Below are positions 33,003 to 43,800 of a DNA stretch of 64,000 nucleotides, piece by piece (positions within the stretch are counted from its first letter, which is position 1; each line of letters starts with the position of its first letter). The DNA is from Delphinapterus leucas. Lineage: Eukaryota; Chordata; Mammalia; Artiodactyla; Monodontidae. Position numbers and translations under genes: made by a program. The stretch is taken from positions 83,633,867-83,697,866 of the forward strand of contig NW_022098066.1 of the NCBI RefSeq assembly GCF_002288925.2. Reading direction: 5' to 3'. Below the pieces are notes generated by a model, which did not search any database, was not told where the DNA came from, and was given only the letters and a program-made list of their open reading frames with translations.

Positions 33003-33175
33003 GATTGGAGCTGAGTAAGGAGGAGGAGAAAGGTAGAAGATAAGGTGGGAAAGGTAACGGGACCAGATGGTGTCATAGGCCACTGTGAGCACGTTGGCTT
33101 TTACACTGAGAGAACTAGAGCACCACTGCAGAGTGTGGTGTCTTGGAGAGCAAATACAGAAAGTCAGTGTAGCCT
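33003..33175 (-). repeat. Ancient L2-like element, second part
   Basis: GTGATTGGAGCTGAGTAAGG, AAGGTAACGGGACCAGATGG, GTCATAGGCCACTGTGAG and GGCTTTTACACTGAGAG follow directly in family order from 32085-32414. Confidence 0.6.
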
Positions 33176-33495
33176 ATAGGTCATTTTAAGTAAGATGAGG
33201 ACTGAGAACTAACTGTGGGATTTAGCAACATGGGGATTTTGCTGATTAACTGACATAGCCCATGAGACTTGGTCAGAGGTGTTCTCTGTAATGTCAGCTA
33301 CCATATTTCCTTCATCAGTATGCTTCATTGAGCACCCAACTGTATCAGCATCCCTGCTCAGCATCCAGCCTGCCTGCCTCTGAGGGTAAGAAGCTGGCTT
33401 TGCATGAGCAGAGCCAGATCCAGTGAGCACTGGAACCAAGGGAACCCAGAGAACCAGAAGGAGGAATCTGAGTAAGTCAAGTTAGGGGCTGGGGC
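33176..33495. other. Unassigned sequence
   Basis: About 320 bp, nothing recognised. Confidence 0.4.
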
Positions 33496-33499
33496 TCTG

Positions 33500-33599
33500 C
33501 AACGAAAGATCCCACACGCCACAACGAAGATCCCGCGTGCTGCAACTAAGACCAAATGCAACCAAATAAATAAATAAATATTTAAAAATTAAAAAAAAA
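33500..33599 (+). mobile_element. SINE 3' fragment (CHR-related)
   Basis: Only the 3' part remains: AGATCCCGCGTGCTGCAACT, AAGACCAAATGCAACC, then AAATAAATAAATAAAT. The tail matches the older subtype at 5977. No TSD seen. Confidence 0.8.
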
Positions 33600-33764
33600 G
33601 GACGATGAGCTCAGGAATACATGTCAATAGTCAGTCTGTGTGATGGGATATGGGAGCTGGAAGTTGCTCCCCACCCCCTGAATCCTGCTCACCCCCTGAG
33701 TCTCCCCCCCAAAATTCTCCCACCTGTTGGCTGCTTTCTTCCTAGGGTCTTCCCTAAAGCTGAT

Positions 33765-33900
33765 CATTTCTAAAGCAGGGATAATTATAGTGCCTTCCTT
33801 GCAGGGTAATCTTAAGGATCAAAGGATGTAACGTGTGCCCATGTGGCGCTTAGTACGGAGCCTGGCTCATGGAATGTCAGCAGATGTTTGTTGCTGTGGG
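33765..33900 (+). repeat. MIR 3' half
   Basis: GCAGGGATAATTATAGTGCC, TTCCTTGCAGGGTAATCTTA, GGAGCCTGGCTCATGGAATG. Confidence 0.75.
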
Positions 33901-34087
33901 TGCCGTTGACCCCTTGTGAGAATGTAGACGTGCCTGGAAACAGGGGTGCTTCACCCTTGCACTCTAGGGTGAAGGAAGGCTATCAGAAAAGGTTTTGATA
34001 AGCTATGGGGTCAGGGGAGGAACACACAGGATGCAACGGGGGAAAGGGTGCGAAGGGACTGGAAGCTTCGAAAACAAACCGAACCTA

Positions 34088-34610
34088 GAGATGATCATAC
34101 TGAGTGAAGTAAGTCAGACAGAGAAAGACAAATATATGATACCACTTACATGTGGAATCTAAAAGAATGACCCAAAAGGACTTATTTATAAAACGGAAAC
34201 AGACTCACAGACTTAGAAAACAAATTTATGGTTACCAGACAGGAAAGGTTGGGAAGGGATAAGTTAGGAGGTTGGGATTAACATATACACACTACTATAT
34301 AAAAAAGATAAACAAGGACCTGCTGTATAGCACAGGGAACTCCACTCAATACTCCGTAATAACCTCTACTCAATACTATGGAATAACTCTACCAATACTC
34401 TATAACAACCTATACTCTGTAATAACCTATATGTAATAACCTACAATAACTCTACTCAATACTCTGTAATGAAGTAACATTTGAAAAGAATCTGAAAACG
34501 AATAGATACGTGTGTATGTATAATTGAATCACTTTGCTGTACACCTGAAACTAACACATTGGCAACCAGCTATCCTGCAAATATAAAATAAAAATTTTTT
34601 AATAAATAAA
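34088..34610 (+). mobile_element. L1 LINE 3' end with internal tandem expansion
   Basis: L1 3' UTR: GTGAAGTAAGTCAGACAGAG, TACATGTGGAATCTAAAAGA, CTGCTGTATAGCACAGGGAA, TTTGCTGTACACCTGAAACT, A-rich tail. Longer than the other copies because of the array at 34341-34475. No clean TSD. Confidence 0.92.
34341..34475 (+). repeat. Degenerate minisatellite-like array in L1 3' UTR
   Basis: Words built on CTCTACTCAATACTCTGTAA and AATAACCTAT recur about five times with substitutions and uneven unit lengths. Sister L1 copies at 30336 and 62785 have this segment once. Confidence 0.85.
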
Positions 34611-34814
34611 AATTCTGCTCAAGAAAACGAAAATTGTCCTTAAGGCCTACACAGCAGTGCTGTTCTTACTCAAGCAATGCTACACCCCAGGGTGTGGGCT
34701 GACTCTCTTACCTTCGTTTGGCATTTTAACCCATTGAGTTATATGTACCAGGCTTTCAGGTGTCACATCTGCTCTGTCCCTCTAGACCTTCCCCCCACCA
34801 CTGCAGACCTCACT

Positions 34815-35190
34815 TGCAATTTATACCTCAGCTAAACCCAACTTCTCGAGGTTCTCCAAGAATCCCTGGCAGCCTTTTCTCATGCTGTCCCCTTCCCTGC
34901 CTCTTCATCTGGCTGGCTCCCACTTTTCCTTCAAGACTCACCTCAGTACCATCTTCCCCAGAGAACCTTCTTATTCGTTGCTCTCCAGCAGAGCACTGAC
35001 CCCTCCTCTGTGCAACCATAACCCTGTTCTTACTTATTTTACAGCACTTTTAATAACACGATCTGTTTACATGCTGGCTCCCGCTAGGTTTTAAAGTCTT
35101 CCAACAAAGTATCTCACTCATCTCTCACTCCCCAGTCCCGGTACAGTGGCTGGTACCTAGTAGGTGCTCACTAAATGTGGTCATTTACAC
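34815..35190 (+). repeat. L2 LINE 3' region
   Basis: TTCCTTCAAGACTCACCTCA, TTTACAGCACTTTTAATAAC, GGCTGGTACCTAGTAGGTGC and TCACTAAATG give a near-complete L2 3' UTR. Confidence 0.88.
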
Positions 35191-35560
35191 ATTTATGGTA
35201 TAAAGAAAAAAATTAGTGCATTTGGGGATCAAGAATGGGGAGGAAACTGCCGAGAGGTTTTTCACATATTTTTGGAAATAATAAGTGCAAGAGAGACCAA
35301 ACTTTCTCTTTTGTCATTTGGTAAAGATTTCCCCCAAAAGGTAGTTTTGAATAACCATTTGGAAGAAAGTGAGAGGCAAAGAACACTTTCAGCAGTGGAG
35401 GTGGAAGGGGTGGGGATTAGGGGAGGGAGGGCCTGAAGAGAGGAAAGGGGTCCATTGGGCTTGCGGGGGAAAGAGGTCCAACCTTACTCGGAGGGGGTTG
35501 GGGGTTGTCATGGGGACATCTTTGTCTATTAATCTTCCACTGGATCGTGTGTGAAAGAGC
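35191..35560. other. Unassigned, G-rich at 35400-35500
   Basis: Contains the G-quadruplex motif at 35407-35431; otherwise nothing recognised. Confidence 0.45.
35407..35431 (+). other. G-quadruplex motif
   Basis: Five G-runs of 4, 4, 4, 3 and 3 bases with loops of 1, 4, 1 and 1. Not inside a repeat I recognise. Confidence 0.8.
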
Positions 35561-35564
35561 AGAA

Positions 35565-35765
35565 GTGGCACATGGAATGGGAAGTCGGCGAGACCTATGT
35601 GTGAACGTTGCCTCTTGTGGGTTGTACAATCATGGTAAGTTGCTTGACTTTGCTGGGCCTCTGCTTCCTCATCTACAAAATTGGGACGAGAATGCCCACT
35701 GTCCAAGCAAGTGCTGGTGTGAGGATTAAATGAAGTAACATTTGAAAGTGCCTAGCTCAGAATCT
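35565..35765 (+). repeat. MIR SINE
   Basis: Sense MIR: GTGTGAACGTTGCCTCTTGT, CTGCTTCCTCATCTACAAAA, GAGGATTAAATGAAGTAACA. Its GGTAAGTTGCTTGAC mimics a splice donor. Confidence 0.85.
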
Positions 35766-35774
35766 GATTCTATT

Positions 35775-36125
35775 GGTCAGATTTTTGCTGCAGTGACAAC
35801 CCCAAAACCCAAATCTCAGTGGTTTACAAGCACAGACAATACTTTCTTGAGGGCTGTGGATTGGCTGTGGCTCTGGTGGGACTCCACTGGTTTCCCGCTT
35901 GTCTTCTCATTCAGTGACCCATGATGAAGGGGCAGCCACTCCCGGAGGAGAAGAGGCTCCAAAGGGGACAGAGCCAAACCACCCCAGAACACTTAAATCT
36001 TCAACTCTGATGCATCTGCCCGTGCTCCACTTGCCAGAGGTAAGTCCCATGGCCCAGCCCGAAGCCAATGGATGGGTTGTCACCTACAGAGAAGCGAGGC
36101 AAACGCAGGGGAGATATTTGTCAAC
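35775..36125 (-). repeat. Old LTR-like repeat
   Basis: GATTTTTGCTGCAGTGACAA, CAAATCTCAGTGGTTTACAA, CTTCTCATTCAGTGACCCAT and GGCCCAGCCCGAAGCCAATG resemble a common antisense MaLR/ERVL-type LTR. Family not resolved. Confidence 0.5.
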
Positions 36126-36462
36126 AAGTAAAGCAGTCTTTCACACATGGCCTTCTGTTGGCCACTGCTCTTGAGTCAGTAAATAGACTCACAGGTAACT
36201 GAGAGGTGCAGGTGGACTTAGAGAAGGATGGAGACAGAAGGAAAGGCAGGGCTCTGTCAAACCCTATTCCTATTCCCACCCACCCCCAGTCCATCCCTCT
36301 CCCCACAAGCCTGTTCTGTTGTTCCAAATGCAAAGCTCAGGAAAAGAGCAGGTGAAAAAAATTGATTATTTAAAGGGGTTCATGATAATCTCTTATTTAT
36401 TAAGATCTCTTTCTCCCTCATCTCTTATTTCTCTTCCTCTCACTCCTCACCAGGCAATCTGG
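36126..36462. other. Unassigned sequence
   Basis: About 340 bp, nothing recognised. Confidence 0.4.
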
Positions 36463-36479
36463 CCACCTTGATAGTCTTT

Positions 36480-36682
36480 TTTTTTTTTTTTTGCGGTACG
36501 CGGGCCTCTCACTGTTGTGGCCTCTCCCGTTGCAGAGCACAAGCTCCGGACGCACAGGCTCAGCGGCCGTGCTCACAGGCCCAGCCGCTCCACGGCATGT
36601 GGGATCCTTCCGGACCAGGGCACGAACCCGTGTACCCTGCATCGGCAGGCGGACCCTCAACCACTGCGCCACCAGGGAAACC
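36480..36682 (-). mobile_element. CHR-type tRNA SINE (short poly-A subtype)
   Basis: Antisense, poly-T then GCGGTACGCGGGCCTCTCAC, ending GCCACCAGGGAAACC. A perfect 17-bp TSD (CCACCTTGATAGTCTTT) lies at 36463-36479 and 36683-36699. Low divergence suggests a young insertion. Confidence 0.97.
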
Positions 36683-36699
36683 CCACCTTGATAGTCTTT

Positions 36700-36848
36700 G
36701 AATCCACTAAGCATGTTGGCACCTCAGGGCCTTTGCTCTTACCCTTCCATTTTCCTAGAATATTCCGCCCGAACATCTGCATGACCTGCTCTCTTACTTC
36801 TTCAAGTCTCTGCTCAAATGTCTTCGTCTTCTTGTCAGAGAGGCCTTC
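36700..36848 (+). repeat. L2 LINE 3' region, upstream piece
   Basis: CCTCAGGGCCTTTGCTCTTA, TCCTAGAATATTCCGCCCG, TCTGCTCAAATGTC, ending GAGAGGCCTTC, where an MLT1 LTR interrupts it. Confidence 0.88.
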
Positions 36849-37211
36849 TGTGTTAGTCTAGTCAGGCTGCCATAACAAAATGTCAGACAGATGGGGTGGC
36901 TGAAGCCCCAGAAATGTATTTTCTCAGCGTTCTGGAGGCTGGAGTCCAAGATCAGAGTGCCAGCCAGCCAGGCTTCTGGTGAGAGCTCTCTCCCTGACTT
37001 ACAAAGCCTACCTTCTTGCTGTGTCCACACGTGAAAGAGAAGGAGAAAGCAAGCTCTCTGGCATCTCACCTTATAAAGGCACTAATCCCATCAGGTCCCT
37101 GCCTCATGACCAAATTGCCTACCAAAGAGCCCATCTCCAAATACCATCACATTGAGGATTAGGGCTTCACCATATGAATTTTGGGGAGACACAAACATTT
37201 AGTCCGTAACA
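36849..37211 (-). mobile_element. MLT1 (ERVL-MaLR) solo LTR inserted in L2
   Basis: Antisense LTR of 363 bp bounded by TG...CA. Plus strand starts TGTGTTAGTCTAGTCAGGCT, includes GTTCTGGAGGCTGGAGTCCA and ends TTAGTCCGTAACA. 5-bp TSD CCTTC at 36844-36848 and 37212-37216, the size expected of this class. No internal region remains. Confidence 0.93.
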
Positions 37212-37216
37212 CCTTC

Positions 37217-37475
37217 CCTGATCAGTCTGTATAAAATAACCACCTCCTCCCCAATCATCCTCTGTGGCCCTTACCCTGATTTACTTTTCTCCAAAGCACT
37301 TCTCACAATCTGATGTTTTATATATTTACTTATTTTTGTTATTATTATCTCACTCCCCCTTTTAGAATATAAGCTCTATGAGAGCAGGGTTTGTTCACTC
37401 CTGTATCCCCAGCACTTAGAATAGAGAGTGATACGTAACAGCTAGTCATTAAATATTTGTTGAATTAATTAATTA
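37217..37475 (+). repeat. L2 LINE 3' region, downstream piece
   Basis: Continues from 36700-36848: CCTGATCAGTCTGTATAAAA, AATATAAGCTCTATGAGAGC, CCTGTATCCCCAGCACTTAG, TAAATATTTGTTGAATTAAT. Confidence 0.9.
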
Positions 37476-37484
37476 ATTATGTGC

Positions 37485-37625
37485 TATGGACTTTATATAA
37501 GTTAACCTCATTTTAATCTTCACAGAAACTATATTGTATTGTCAAGCCCCATTTAATCGATGAGGACACTTAAATAGAATTCAAATAACTCGATAACTTG
37601 CCCAAGGTCACCCAGCTCAGGGTGG
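37485..37625 (-). repeat. MIR SINE
   Basis: Antisense MIR: CTCATTTTAATCTTCACAGA, AATCGATGAGGACACTTAAA, ACTTGCCCAAGGTCACCCAG. Confidence 0.88.
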
Positions 37626-38300
37626 CCCACACTCCCATACAAGGAGAGACAGGCCCTCCAGGTTGCCATGGAGACACAGCAGTTGCGTCTTCTGCTTCCC
37701 AGGATCAGGGCAGCAGCGTGGAGAGGGTCCCTGCACCCTACGGGCCTGCAGAGCTTTGTGTCCTGGCCCAGAGAGGGCACTGAGTTGGGAGGTAGGGAGG
37801 TTGGTCCTGGGGAGAGGGCTGAACGGGACCACTGTCCACTCTGTGTGACCATGACCGGCAGGAAGAGGTTGGCCCAGAGCACATCAGTATCACCTTATTG
37901 ACTTTTAACGCTTCCTCATCACCTCTTCTTTTGTGAGCAGCATTCCTGATAAAATGCCACAGCCGGCGTTATCTCCTCAGGACCTCCCTCCCTCTTCCTG
38001 CCCCACGGTCTCTCCTCCGCTCAGCCCCAAGAATGCTGTCCATGGGCAAAGGCCATGAAAAGGCTGCATTTGTCCTTGACCCTCACTGAGAAGGTTCACT
38101 TCTGGTTGCAGAGGGAGCCCAGGGGACACCCCGGCCAGTGTCTGCCTCTTGCAAGGCTGACACCTGGATGCTTCACCACCCAGAAGTGTCACTGGTGGTG
38201 AGAATTTGTGTTCGTCCCTCCCTCCTCCCCATCGTCCCTCTCCCCAGAGCCTTTCCCTTGTCAGTAGCCACCAACAAAGAACTATGGAAACAGGAGGTCA
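37626..38300. other. Unassigned, moderately GC-rich
   Basis: Overlapping open frames on both strands (up to 109 codons). The segment 38112-38197 sits between an AG and a GTGAGA and is open in two frames, but the acceptor is weak; I do not call an exon. Confidence 0.4.
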
Positions 38301-38304
38301 TCAC

Positions 38305-38400
38305 GCTTCAATTATCCATTCAATAAGCATTTACTGGACACCACCATGATACTGCCCTGAGTGTCCACAGAGCTCACAATACAACAAGGCATGGAGTATC
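38305..38400 (-). repeat. L2 LINE 3' end fragment
   Basis: Antisense L2: ATTCAATAAGCATTTACTGG, CCACAGAGCTCACAATACAA. Confidence 0.65.
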
Positions 38401-38940
38401 CAGCCCCCACTGGAGAACCCTCAACCCATTCTCTATGTCACTCTACAGGAAGCTGCCCACCTGGCCCAGAGACTAGTGAGGGGACTCAGATGTCTCTCGT
38501 GCTAATTCTTTACCTTCACTGAATTTGCAAGGCTGCAGGAGGCTGCAGGAGGAGGGATCACCCAGAACCAGCACCTGTCCCCAATGGCCACGCTTTGAGG
38601 TACTGTGCTTATGACAGTCTGCCCGTCAAAGAGCAGTACCTATTACAGACTGTGGCAGAGGGTCTTCCAAAGCTGGGGTTGATCCTACCGACTCATTAAG
38701 GGCAAACTGGGCGCTCGTGAACTGAGGGCTGTGGACTCTGCCGGGGAATACCCACCTCCTCGGTTCAGGGGTATCAGTGCATCTGCAGAGAAATTTGATT
38801 TGAAAGTGAGCTGAGCAGGGGCTTCAACAGTTCCAGAAGAGGAGGGTCCTCGCTGAGTGTAGGAACAAAACTGCGAGGCTCAAGGCAGCAGAACAAGCAG
38901 AGGGTCTTGTGCATGGACTGCCCCAAAGGTAAAGGTGTAA
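38401..38940. other. Unassigned sequence
   Basis: About 540 bp. GGCTGCAGGAGGCTGCAGGA at about 38532 is a small direct duplication. Confidence 0.4.
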
Positions 38941-38944
38941 GTCA

Positions 38945-39085
38945 GGTTGTCAGCATCTTGCGTAAATACGAAGCACCTTGCTAAGCACTGTGGGGCATCC
39001 AAGGAACAAGAAGGGCTCTGGCTTTAATGAGCCCACAGCATGGCAGTGTTGAAAGCCAAGCAAATCTGAACAGTAATTGGAGACA
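38945..39085 (-). repeat. L2 LINE fragment
   Basis: AGCACCTTGCTAAGCACTGT, ATCCAAGGAACAAGAAGG and ATGAGCCCACAGCATGG fit a diverged antisense L2 end. Confidence 0.55.
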
Positions 39086-39089
39086 TATG

Positions 39090-39700
39090 CAAAACAGTAT
39101 GTTGATTAACAGTAGACCCAACAACCAAGATGTCCTTCAGTAGGCGAATGGATAAATAAACTGTGATACACCCAGACAATGGAATATTATTTAGCACTTA
39201 AAGAGAAACGAGCTATTAAGCTATGGAAAGACATTGAGGAAATTTAAATGTATATTACTAAGTGAAAGAAGCCAATCTGTAAGGTATGCATACCATATGA
39301 TTCCAACAATATGACATTCTGGAAGAGGCAAGTCTATGGAGACAATAAAAGGATCAGTGGTTGGTCGAGGGCGACAAAGACGAACAGGTGGAACACAGAA
39401 TTTTTAGAGCAGTGAAAATACTCTGTATGATATAATAATGATGAATACATGTCATTATTCATTTGTCCAACACCAAGAGTATACAACACCAAGGGTGAAC
39501 CCTAAAGTAAACTATGGACTTTGGGCGATTATGATGTGTCAATATAGGTTCATCAGTTGTAGCAGATGTGCCACTCTGGTGTGGGATGTTGATAATGGGG
39601 GAGGTTATACATGTGTGGGAGCAGGAAGTATATGGGAAATCTCTGTATCTTCCACTCAATTTTGCTGTGAACCTAAAACAGCGCTAAAAAACAGTCTATT
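39090..39700 (+). repeat. L1M LINE 3' end
   Basis: GACCCAACAACCAAGATGTC, GACAATGGAATATTATTTAG, GTGAAAGAAGCCAATCTGTA, GAACCCTAAAGTAAACTATG, TTCATCAGTTGTAGCAGATG are the mammal-wide L1M 3' end in sense. No intact ORF. Confidence 0.9.
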
Positions 39701-41168
39701 GGAAGATAAAAGAAGAGAGAGAGAAAGACCTCATGGCTACGATTCATAGGAGCAAAAAGCAGCCAGAAACAGAGAGAGTGTGTAGACAGGAAGCAGTCAA
39801 ACCTTTACGAGGAGGCTTAGGCAAAGCACAGAGGGACATAGAGTTTGCATACTAGGGAAGGAAGAGCATTAGAGAACCGGGGAAAATGGAGGCAAGGCTG
39901 GGTGCCCCAAGTTAGCGAAGCCTGTTCTTAAGATGACTCCAGCATTACCTTAGCTGGAGCAGAGGAATTCTGTGTTGAGGCTGGCTTCATAGGGTGAGGC
40001 AAGATTATGGAAGGCCAAGGAAATGAATTTGATGTCATAAATAAAATAAAAATCAAACATAACCCAAATGTCAGCTGCAGGCACTCTGCCACTTGAGATC
40101 CAGATAAGATTGGCTTGAATCTCCAGTCCACATCCTGTGGAAAGTTCAGTGCCCTCCCCAAGATGTCTGCACTTTCTCAGAACACTTACATTTTTGTGGT
40201 CTCTGGTTCTGGAATTAGTTCACTTCATCAGCTCTCACCTTCCTGTGCATGTGGTCCCTCTTCTAACCCAGAAGTGAAACTCAGTCCCTTTCCTTGACAC
40301 ACCCCACAAATCTTACAAGGCCTTTGTTGACTTTTGAGGAAAATGGAGGGAGATTTTGTATTTTTCCCTTCTTCTGTAATCTCTCTCTAATCTTGTCATG
40401 GTATTTCTTTATTATCATGTGTTTACCTTTATATTGTGTAACAGCAATTTTAAATACAAATATAAGAAAATTTAACTTGTTTGCAGAATCGCTGAAATCA
40501 CACAGTTTGTATTATATAGCTCATAGACATACTTTGTTCTTACCAGAACAGTGAAAAGTCTGTACAAAACTCAACTGTTTTACTTTACTTCTTGATGTAC
40601 ACACATTCTATGAACACTCCATTGAAGCCAACAGCTTCCATAACATGCTTACTTTGTACAAGCTTTGAGTTTTGCTGAACGCCCACACATTCTGTGCTCA
40701 TGGGACACTGCGAATGCTACATGCGAATGGAGTAGCAAAGAAGGGCAGAGACACATAACTGTTCTGCTCGTGTACACGCTCCATTGTCCCATCAGACTTC
40801 ACTTACAAAACACAAGTTCAAAGATAAAATTACCAGGAATTTCAAGACAGTGAGAGTCTTAAGCAAGCATTAAACCACGTAAAAGGAAGGCCCTTCTGAG
40901 CACAGGGCCCTATGTGACTGCACAGGTTTCATGCCCGTAAAGCCAGCCCTAGCGGGGAGACTCCTGGAAAAGTGTTCATCGCTCATTAAAGGAGTCTTTT
41001 CCTCTGCTGGACATCACTGTGGCTGCCTTTGGGAGATATGGCAGCCATTTTCCAAGCATGACGGGAACAAACCTGAGGACAAAGCTGACACAAGGGAAGA
41101 ATGATAGAAAGGATGTCTTTGAAGAGGTTATTGAACCTCTGAATTAACGAGTTCCTAGAGTCCCTCTG
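39701..41168. other. Unassigned 1.5-kb stretch
   Basis: No repeat named with confidence. Inverted words (ACAAAACTCA near 40564, TGAGTTTTGC near 40668) hint at a decayed DNA transposon but are too short to call. Confidence 0.4.
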
Positions 41169-41169
41169 G

Positions 41170-41322
41170 GTTGAGTTTTTCTCTTATTTGCAGCCGAGAG
41201 CATCCTAACTTGGCCCCATCCTAGGAGTCTACATTTTTAACTAGCTCCCTAGATGATTCTGATACAGGTGGTCTAGGAATCATATTTTGAGAAACTCAGC
41301 TCTAAAATGATGGCAGACATCC
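41170..41322 (+). repeat. hAT-Charlie type relic (MER20-like)
   Basis: AGGAGTCTACATTTTTAACT, AGCTCCCTAGATGATTCTGA, TACAGGTGGTCTAGGAATCA and TTTTGAGAAACTCAGCTCTA match the end of a non-autonomous hAT element. Family assigned from memory. Confidence 0.65.
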
Positions 41323-41724
41323 CATCTGTATGGCAAAAAACACGTTTTCATGAGCTGGATGACCTCGATTGATTCAGGTAGATGCCTCAGATGCATAGTT
41401 CTTTTTAGTTTTGACCGTCAGTACTACCTTTGTACAAAGCTTAATACATCCTCTACACTTAATACATATATATTCCTCACTCTATCCCTCCAGGGTGATG
41501 TGGGAGGATTTCCTGACTTCCACAATACCTCATGGAGAAACTGCATGGTACAAAATTTATTTTAGGATCTCAGGACTCTCCAGGGGCTTACCCAATCACT
41601 CAATCCCTGTCAGTTGATCTAAATAACCTCAAAGAACAGTGGCTACTGCTACCACTCTTGCTAAGCAAGGTCATGGTGCCTAACTTCCCCTCGTAAGTAA
41701 ACACAGGCCTAGGGTTCTGACCTG
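41323..41724. other. Unassigned sequence
   Basis: About 400 bp, nothing recognised. Confidence 0.4.
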
Positions 41725-42290
41725 CGCTGGTCTCCTAGAGCTTGAACTGGGCAAGGGACCAGAGGCAACTGCAGCGGGATTACTGAGAAAACGGGGAAAA
41801 GAAATCAGCATTGGGGGGTAAAAGAGGGCCTGAGACCCAGAGATAGTCCAACTAAGGTGTCCAATCCACAATGGTCCAGAAAGAAAGATGAGGCTAAAGG
41901 GCTGCAACCCGAATCAATGGGACAGAGAGAGAGTGAATGAGAGGTTAAGACAGATATGGACAGGGGCTTTATTAACATAAACTCAGGTGTTGTTGAAAGG
42001 AGCTTGTTATTAATAACAAAAGATCCCTTTATCATTCTTATCTCTTAGAAAATCCCAAGAGTTTTAGGAGATCTGTGCCAAAAATGGAGAAGACCAAATA
42101 TATATTTCTTATTATGAACCACACTATCACACCATAGAAATGGAAGAACTGGTGATGGCATCAAGCTGATTTGTTGCAGAGAAAGGGACACTATAAACTT
42201 CTTAGTAAATGCCTTTGTGTCCCAGCAAATTGGTAACACCAAGTAGAGGCTCAAATCTTCTATATAGTATGTTAGAAATGGCAATCTTGC
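41725..42290 (-). repeat. Possible old LTR-like repeat
   Basis: GGGCTTTATTAACATAAACT, TCCCAAGAGTTTTAGGAGAT, AGACCAAATATATATTTCTT and CACACTATCACACCATAG resemble an ERVL-type LTR. Ends and family unclear. Confidence 0.4.
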
Positions 42291-43655
42291 TGCAAGGGAG
42301 CAGAGGGAAAAGATGGAAGACTGTTTTTGAGTTTCATGTTTTAAAGCTAACAGCCCTCAATAATGCACTATCTTAGATTGAGGAGAATCATCACCCTCTC
42401 CCAGGGGAATTATAACCTCACTGAAGGTAAGGACCACATTTTACTCCTTTGTGTCACCACTCGATGGTGAATTTATATCCTCACCAGTTGAATTGACTTG
42501 AGCTGAGCTATGCCACTTCTCAAATGAGTCATTTGGATTTAGAAAGCAGTCGGTGAAACCAGGGCTATACCTATGCAGAGGCAAGGCCAACAGACACCTT
42601 CATAAATTTGGTATGGGGAAATGAGGAAACTAATTTCATCCTACTGAAGTGCCTTATGTTAGGCCCTTATCCTATTGCATTAAAAATAAGAAGATACTAT
42701 TGTCCGTCCTCTTATCCCCTTGGTATCCTCCTCTCAAAAGATCTCTTGAAATTCTCGCTTCCATAAGGCCTGCAATTCCACCACTGGAGACTTGCTCCTT
42801 TGAATTAAGTATTGCCCTCCCTGGGCCAAAGTTTTAAAATGTAAATACCTCTGGGAGAAGTAACACATTACATCCCTATTACTTTTGTATAAATGCATTT
42901 AACCCAGGTTTTCCTCTTAATAGAAAGAACTGGGCTCCTCTGGGGCTTGAGAATTAGGAAAGAGGAGGAAAGAAACGATGCCCAGAGAAGAATGGAATGT
43001 ATGGGGCAGGGAAGAATGGCGTTCAAGTACAAGTTGGCCTCTGTCCCAATCTTACTGAGGTCTGTCCCTGAATAAAACCAATAATAACAATCACACTAGC
43101 ATTTATTGCTCCTTTTGTGAGAGTCAGTTCTTCTTGGTAAAACTCCTTTACTTTAGGCTATTATCCCCTTGTAATTAAAACAGTATATTGTATCCTCCAC
43201 TTGGGATCCCTTTGAAACAGTGTGGATAATACACAATGGCACTCTGAAAGCTTTTATTTAGTTTCTCTTGAGTCAAAGCAGAAGGTTCCAGGACAGATTT
43301 ATCATGCCAGGTCCAGGGACTTATCTCAAATAACTCACATGCAAGATATCGGAGTCCTGGGGGAGATTCAAAGCTCCCCTTCTGGTGTGAAGAAGGTGCA
43401 AATATAAGATCATCTCCAAAGCTGTCATCGAGCCAAATGACATATCACCTGTAGATTTACTGGAGGAAGAGTAGGGGCTGTGACACCAGCAGAGCAGGGA
43501 AGGACGTCTCATGCCTTCTAAGCAAACTAAACTTTCCCTTGCTTTTGTTTTTTTCTTCTGCTGGGAAAAATGTAGTTTCTTTACAGGTGCACCTTGGAAA
43601 AAGAAAATTTGAACTTAAGGAAACCACCGTTCAGTCTTTTCAAGGGGCACTAATG
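42291..43655. other. Unassigned 1.4-kb stretch
   Basis: A weak MIR-like word occurs near 43095 (CACTAGCATTTATTGCTCC). No gene recognised. Confidence 0.4.
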
Positions 43656-43659
43656 GTGG

Positions 43660-43800
43660 ACCTCAGTGTCTTTATCTGCAAGTGGGGTTAATAGTGCCCA
43701 CCTCAGAGGAAGATTAAATGAGGCGGTGTGTGAAGCACTTGGCCACAGCCATGCACAAGGGAGGTGATCATGGATATTAGCTCCCTTTCCAATTTCTCTC
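43660..43800 (+). repeat. MIR 3' half
   Basis: GTCTTTATCTGCAAGTGGGG, TTAATAGTGCCCACCTCAGA, GATTAAATGAGGCGGTGTGT. Confidence 0.8.

Noticed and set aside
35915..36039. 125-bp interval between a strong acceptor (CTTCTCATTCAG) and donor GTAAGT, open in one frame
   Set aside because: The surrounding sequence matches an old LTR-like repeat in antisense, and the splice words are part of that repeat.
38112..38197. 86-bp segment between AG and GTGAGA, open in two frames
   Set aside because: The acceptor has only a weak pyrimidine tract and the peptide is not recognised, so it is weaker than the 3298 candidate.
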